A stretch of DNA of 64,000 nucleotides from Nitrospirota bacterium (GTDB lineage: Bacteria > Nitrospirota > Thermodesulfovibrionia > UBA6902). Below, piece after piece: positions 61,570-64,000 of the stretch. How positions within the stretch are numbered: the first letter of the stretch is position 1; each line of letters begins with the position of its first letter. The position numbers and the translations under genes were made by a program. The stretch is from assembly GCA_016207885.1 (NCBI GenBank), contig JACQZE010000004.1, positions 175,652 to 239,651 of the forward strand, written 5' to 3'. Below the pieces are notes generated by a model. It ran no database searches. It had not been told where the DNA came from and saw only the letters and a program-made list of their open reading frames with translations.

Positions 61570-62312
61570 TTCAACTTGTTTCTAAGAAACGTAAACCACT
61601 CTCCCATGCCTTCACCTGTTGTCGCTGATATGACAATTATCTTTAATTCAGGATTGAGTGATAACGCATCCTTCTTTACCCTCTCAATATCAAAATCAAA
61701 ATGCGGGAGAAGGTCTGACTTTGTAATGATAAAGACATGCGATGTCTTAAATGCCTTTGGATATTTTATCGGTTTGTCAGGCCCTTCAGGAACTGAGACA
61801 AGCACAACCCTGATATGCTCGCCAAGATTAAAAAATGAAGGGCATACAAGGTTGCCCACATTCTCAATGAAGAGTATATCCATCTTCTTCCCGTGAAGCT
61901 GATGCTCAAGCTCATGCATGCCTTTATGTATAAGCGCTGAATCAAGATGACAGGCACCTCCGGTTGTAAGCTGCACGGCAGGCACGCCCTTCTTCCTTAT
62001 CCTCTCGGCATCAAGGTCGGTCTCTATGTCGCCCTCAAGAACTCCGAGGCTGAACTCATCCTTCAGCGCCTCGGCAGTCTTCTCAAGCAGTGTTGTCTTG
62101 CCTGAGCCGGGTGAGCTTATAAGGTTTAAGGCAAAGATACCACTGCTGTCAAAATGTTCCCTGTTATGCGCTGCTGCATCTTCATTTGCCTTAAGAAGGC
62201 TCTGATTAATCTCAACGGTCTTTACATCTTTGCCTCCCCCCTTGACAAGGGGGCCTGCCTGTCCGGTAGGCAGGGAATGAGGGGGGTGTTCGCATCCGCA
62301 TGAATCGCACAT
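61566..62312 (-). CDS. hypB: Hydrogenase nickel-incorporation GTPase HypB
   Basis: A 248-aa protein. N-terminal nickel motif MCDSCGC (Cys2, 5, 7). P-loop SSPGSGKTTLL, then DAERIRKKGVPAVQLTTGGACHLD, FIENVGNLVCPS and NKSD-like ITKSDLL. Residues about 10-28 (PPHSLPTGQAGPLVKGGGK) come from an inserted palindromic repeat, not from a His-rich linker. It overlaps hypE by 4 bp. Confidence 0.94.
   Translation of the reverse strand: MCDSCGCEHPPHSLPTGQAGPLVKGGGKDVKTVEINQSLLKANEDAAAHNREHFDSSGIFALNLISSPGSGKTTLLEKTAEALKDEFSLGVLEGDIETDLDAERIRKKGVPAVQLTTGGACHLDSALIHKGMHELEHQLHGKKMDILFIENVGNLVCPSFFNLGEHIRVVLVSVPEGPDKPIKYPKAFKTSHVFIITKSDLLPHFDFDIERVKKDALSLNPELKIIVISATTGEGMGEWFTFLRNKLK
62234..62287. repeat. 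Palindromic repeat inserted in hypB
   Basis: CCTCCCCCCTTGACAAGGGGG hairpin followed by CCTGCCTGTCCGGTAGGCAGG hairpin and GAATGAGGGGGG. These are the marks of dispersed intergenic repeats. Here they keep the hypB frame open and code for SLPTGQAGPLVKGGG-like residues. Confidence 0.8.
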
Positions 62313-62320
62313 ATCTCTCC

Positions 62321-62671
62321 TTAAACTTCCAACTCAACATTAACTATATCCATCTCCTCACCTGAGAGAAGCTTCAATTTGTATGACTTACAAGAAGGGC
62401 AGGACGGGAAATGTATACTGTCGAGTTCAAATATTTCATTGCAACTTTTGCATTCATACTTTAAAGGGACTTCTTCTACCTGTATCTCTGCTGCTGAGAT
62501 GAGAGGGTTCTCCATCTTTATCGCATCAAAGGCGAACTTCAGTGAATCAATGACAATGCCGCTTGCCCTGCCTATTCTCAAATTGACGGCGATGATATGT
62601 TTTGCGTTGTTCTCTTTGGCTATCCTCGCAAGTTCATCCATCATACTCAAGGCTATTGAGACCTCATGCAC
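62321..62671 (-). CDS. hypA: Hydrogenase nickel-insertion protein HypA
   Basis: A 116-aa protein. The GTG start at 62671 gives MHEVSIALSMMDEL with the nickel-binding His2. An ATG 6 bp upstream would place His at residue 4 and lies against the GGAGG, so it is unlikely; GGAGG with 6-nt spacing fits the GTG. Zinc cysteines CKSC and CPSC are present near residues 71-74 and 90-93. It overlaps hypC by 8 bp. Confidence 0.9.
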   Translation of the reverse strand: MHEVSIALSMMDELARIAKENNAKHIIAVNLRIGRASGIVIDSLKFAFDAIKMENPLISAAEIQVEEVPLKYECKSCNEIFELDSIHFPSCPSCKSYKLKLLSGEEMDIVNVELEV

Positions 62672-62909
62672 CTGCATCCTCCTCGTCCATCAGCCTGAGT
62701 ATCTCATCAAAGCCCTGCCATATCTCATCAGCCTTTTGCTTATCCACCTTCTCAATGGCAAATCCCACATGGACGATAACATGGTCGCCGATATTCACAT
62801 CGCCCTCGGGCAGAAGCTGAAGCCCGATATTGCGCTTCACACCCCTTGCCTCAGCTATTCCTGAAGGGTAATTGATTTCAACAACCTGCATCGGTACACC
62901 TACGCACAT
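62664..62909 (-). CDS. hypC: Hydrogenase maturation chaperone HypC
   Basis: An 81-aa protein with the essential Cys2 in MCVGVPMQVVEI, and HVIVHVGFAIEKVD. It carries Fe(CN)2CO between HypD and the hydrogenase large subunit. It overlaps hypA. Confidence 0.95.
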   Translation of the reverse strand: MCVGVPMQVVEINYPSGIAEARGVKRNIGLQLLPEGDVNIGDHVIVHVGFAIEKVDKQKADEIWQGFDEILRLMDEEDAGA

Positions 62910-62922
62910 AATTATTTATACC

Positions 62923-63399
62923 TTATTTCCTGATTGGATTAATACCCCATTCCCGCAGCTTATCCAGAACCTTTGCATAGAGATCATTAAACCTTGCCTT
63001 TATCTCTTCCGACATCTCAGTGCTCGTCTCCATGGACTTCGGCTGTATCCCGATAAGGCACATCTCAGGCGGGCTTATGCCCATGAGCTTTGCGGCAAAT
63101 AGCATATCAGGCAGGCCTATCTGGTGCACGGAAAGTTTCTGGCTCAGAAAAGCAGGGATCCTGTCGCCAATGACGGTATCAATAGCGCCGGGTTCCTTCT
63201 TAAAGTTTGCAGCGTCAATTATCAGAAGCCTGTCACTGCCCTCGATAAAAGGCAGAAGGTCAAGCCCCTTTGTGCCGCCGTCTATCAGTGTGACATTGTC
63301 AGGGAAAGTATATTCATCGTCAAGTTTATTAACGATATGAACCCCAACCCCGTCATCGCTTATGAGAGTGTTGCCTATGCCTAATATGGTTGTTTTCAA
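62923..63399 (-). CDS. Hydrogenase maturation protease (HyaD/HycI-type)
   Basis: A 158-aa endopeptidase that trims the C-terminus of the large hydrogenase subunit after nickel insertion. GIGNTLISDDGVGVHIV with the metal Asp/Glu-type residues, DGGTKGLDLLPFIEG and a later His are the family marks. It begins the hyp cluster, 13 bp before hypC. Confidence 0.92.
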   Translation of the reverse strand: MKTTILGIGNTLISDDGVGVHIVNKLDDEYTFPDNVTLIDGGTKGLDLLPFIEGSDRLLIIDAANFKKEPGAIDTVIGDRIPAFLSQKLSVHQIGLPDMLFAAKLMGISPPEMCLIGIQPKSMETSTEMSEEIKARFNDLYAKVLDKLREWGINPIRK

Positions 63400-63437
63400 T
63401 ATAATTCTCCGCCCTTCTCTCTTCCAATGTCATTAAG

Positions 63438-63653
63438 CTAACGCTTTGGTTCTTCTTTTTTAAGGAAATATACCAATATCATTAGAATGCCTGCTGTGAT
63501 AAGAAGGATTCCCAAAGGAACATTATAACCGGGAATAGCAATGGGCAATTCGGGATACTTATAATAAGCAAACTTTGGGTTTTTAATCACACTAACTCCA
63601 AGATATACAAGGATTACACCTAAATACACATATGAAGAAAATATTTTTTTCAT
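63438..63653 (-). CDS. Small two-helix membrane protein
   Basis: A 71-aa protein with hydrophobic helices at about residues 7-23 and 45-64 and a basic tail KKEEPKR. Not recognised. It lies 38 bp upstream of the maturation-protease gene and may be in the same transcript. Confidence 0.55.
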   Translation of the reverse strand: MKKIFSSYVYLGVILVYLGVSVIKNPKFAYYKYPELPIAIPGYNVPLGILLITAGILMILVYFLKKEEPKR

Positions 63654-63744
63654 CTCGTCAATAAACTCCTCAACTGCTGAATTCTCAGAGATCGTACGTA
63701 AGTGGAGCAGGATAAAGTTATTGGAATAAAATTCTGCAAATCTA

Positions 63745-63957
63745 TTAAGGCACTGCTACATATTCTGCAAAAGAAGTCGATTCGGGGATGGAGAGATTAT
63801 CTTCAACCAGTCCCTGAATATGCATTTGAATCGCCTCATGCATATTCATTTCTGTCTCCTCCCTTGTAGCTCCTGTCGCAACACAGCCCGGCAAGTCAGG
63901 TGAATATGCTGAATAGTTGCCATTGGCTTTTTCTATGATCACTAAAAAACGATGCAT
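63745..63957 (-). CDS. hicB: HicB-family antitoxin
   Basis: A 70-aa protein with the HicB core: strands FLVIIEKANGNYSAYSPDLPGCVATGATREE, and the helix MHEAIQMHIQGLVED. It lacks the extra C-terminal DNA-binding domain of longer HicBs, so it may depend on HicA for operator binding. AAGGAGG lies upstream. The toxin gene precedes it on the same strand. Confidence 0.85.
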   Translation of the reverse strand: MHRFLVIIEKANGNYSAYSPDLPGCVATGATREETEMNMHEAIQMHIQGLVEDNLSIPESTSFAEYVAVP

Positions 63958-63959
63958 GA

Positions 63960-64000
63960 TTACTTTGCCTCCTTTAAATTCGCCTGTTTTAAAATACTGT
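63960..64000 (-). CDS. hicA: HicA-family toxin (C-terminal end)
   Basis: Only the last 12 codons are inside the window: SILKQANLKEAK then stop. SILKQA is typical of the HicA C-terminal helix. It ends 3 bp before hicB. Confidence 0.55.
   Translation of the reverse strand, partial: SILKQANLKEAK

Noticed and set aside
56103-63399. Structural hydrogenase genes near the hyp cluster
   Set aside because: Only maturation genes are present; no large- or small-subunit motifs were found.
1-64000. CRISPR array
   Set aside because: No set of regularly spaced direct repeats was found; the repeats seen are inverted and dispersed.
1-64000. Insertion sequence or transposase gene
   Set aside because: No transposase or integrase coding region was recognised, even at the borders of the restriction island.

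Overview
This window looks like a piece of a Nitrospirota-type (Thermodesulfovibrionia-like) bacterial chromosome, or a related anaerobic sulfur-cycling lineage. The assignment is an inference. It rests on a glycogen locus carrying a GH57/DUF3536 enzyme, many sulfur-relay genes, a Psr/Phs-type molybdoenzyme, a full [NiFe]-hydrogenase maturation set and REP-like palindromes. There is no rRNA to settle the lineage.

Layout. (1) 0.2-9.6 kb, mostly minus strand: an FAD oxidoreductase, then a sulfur-trafficking region made of YeeE thiosulfate importer + TusA + glycine-rich membrane protein, a GT39-type glycosyltransferase, rhodanese + DsrE + a tiny DsrH-like protein, a FadL-type outer-membrane protein, and DsrE3 + a second TusA. 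Several promoters and terminators can be placed here. (2) 9.6-12.5 kb: rluD followed by a CopG/MazF module, a ParE-type module and a nucleotidyltransferase with a truncated HEPN partner. (3) 12.5-17.2 kb: topA, dprA, argG. (4) 17.4-38.0 kb: a glycogen/maltodextrin locus (glgB, GH57, malQ, glgC, a PAS protein, then galT, glgA, a histidine kinase and a response regulator). It is split by a ParE-type toxin-antitoxin pair and a type I restriction system whose genes are hsdR, a KilA-N gene and a fused hsdM-hsdS. (5) 38.2-46.6 kb: tRNA-Ser(GCT), tRNA-Arg(ACG), tadA, tRNA-Ser(CGA), tRNA-Ser(GGA), SRP RNA, dnaX, ybaB, recR, an HNH nuclease and a DEAD-box helicase. (6) 46.6-48.4 kb: an AT-rich accessory patch with a BrnT/BrnA-like pair and an orphan winged-helix-like gene. 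(7) 48.5-52.2 kb: psrABC-type polysulfide/thiosulfate reductase. (8) 52.3-56.1 kb: an M23 peptidase, DUF362, a rhodanese and truA. (9) 56.1-63.4 kb: hypF, a free-standing ThrRS-type editing domain, hypD, a PIN toxin-antitoxin pair, hypE, hypB, hypA, hypC and a hydrogenase maturation protease. The window ends in a hicAB pair cut by the edge.

How the parts may work together: thiosulfate would enter through YeeE, be split by the periplasmic rhodanese or reduced by the Psr complex, and its sulfane sulfur would be carried by TusA/DsrE proteins. Stored glycogen is made by GlgC/GlgA/GlgB and remodelled by MalQ and GH57. Two PAS proteins with a shared Cys/His motif sit at the ends of the glycogen segments and may link storage to redox or metal state. 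The hyp genes imply a [NiFe] hydrogenase encoded elsewhere.

Most notable points: a nine-A run in dnaX that would give a gamma-like short product on slippage; a 36-bp perfect palindrome inside the KilA-N gene; palindromic repeats that have become coding in HsdM and HypB; a cysteine-less 54-aa DsrH-like protein; and seven or eight toxin-antitoxin loci, one of which splits the hyp operon.
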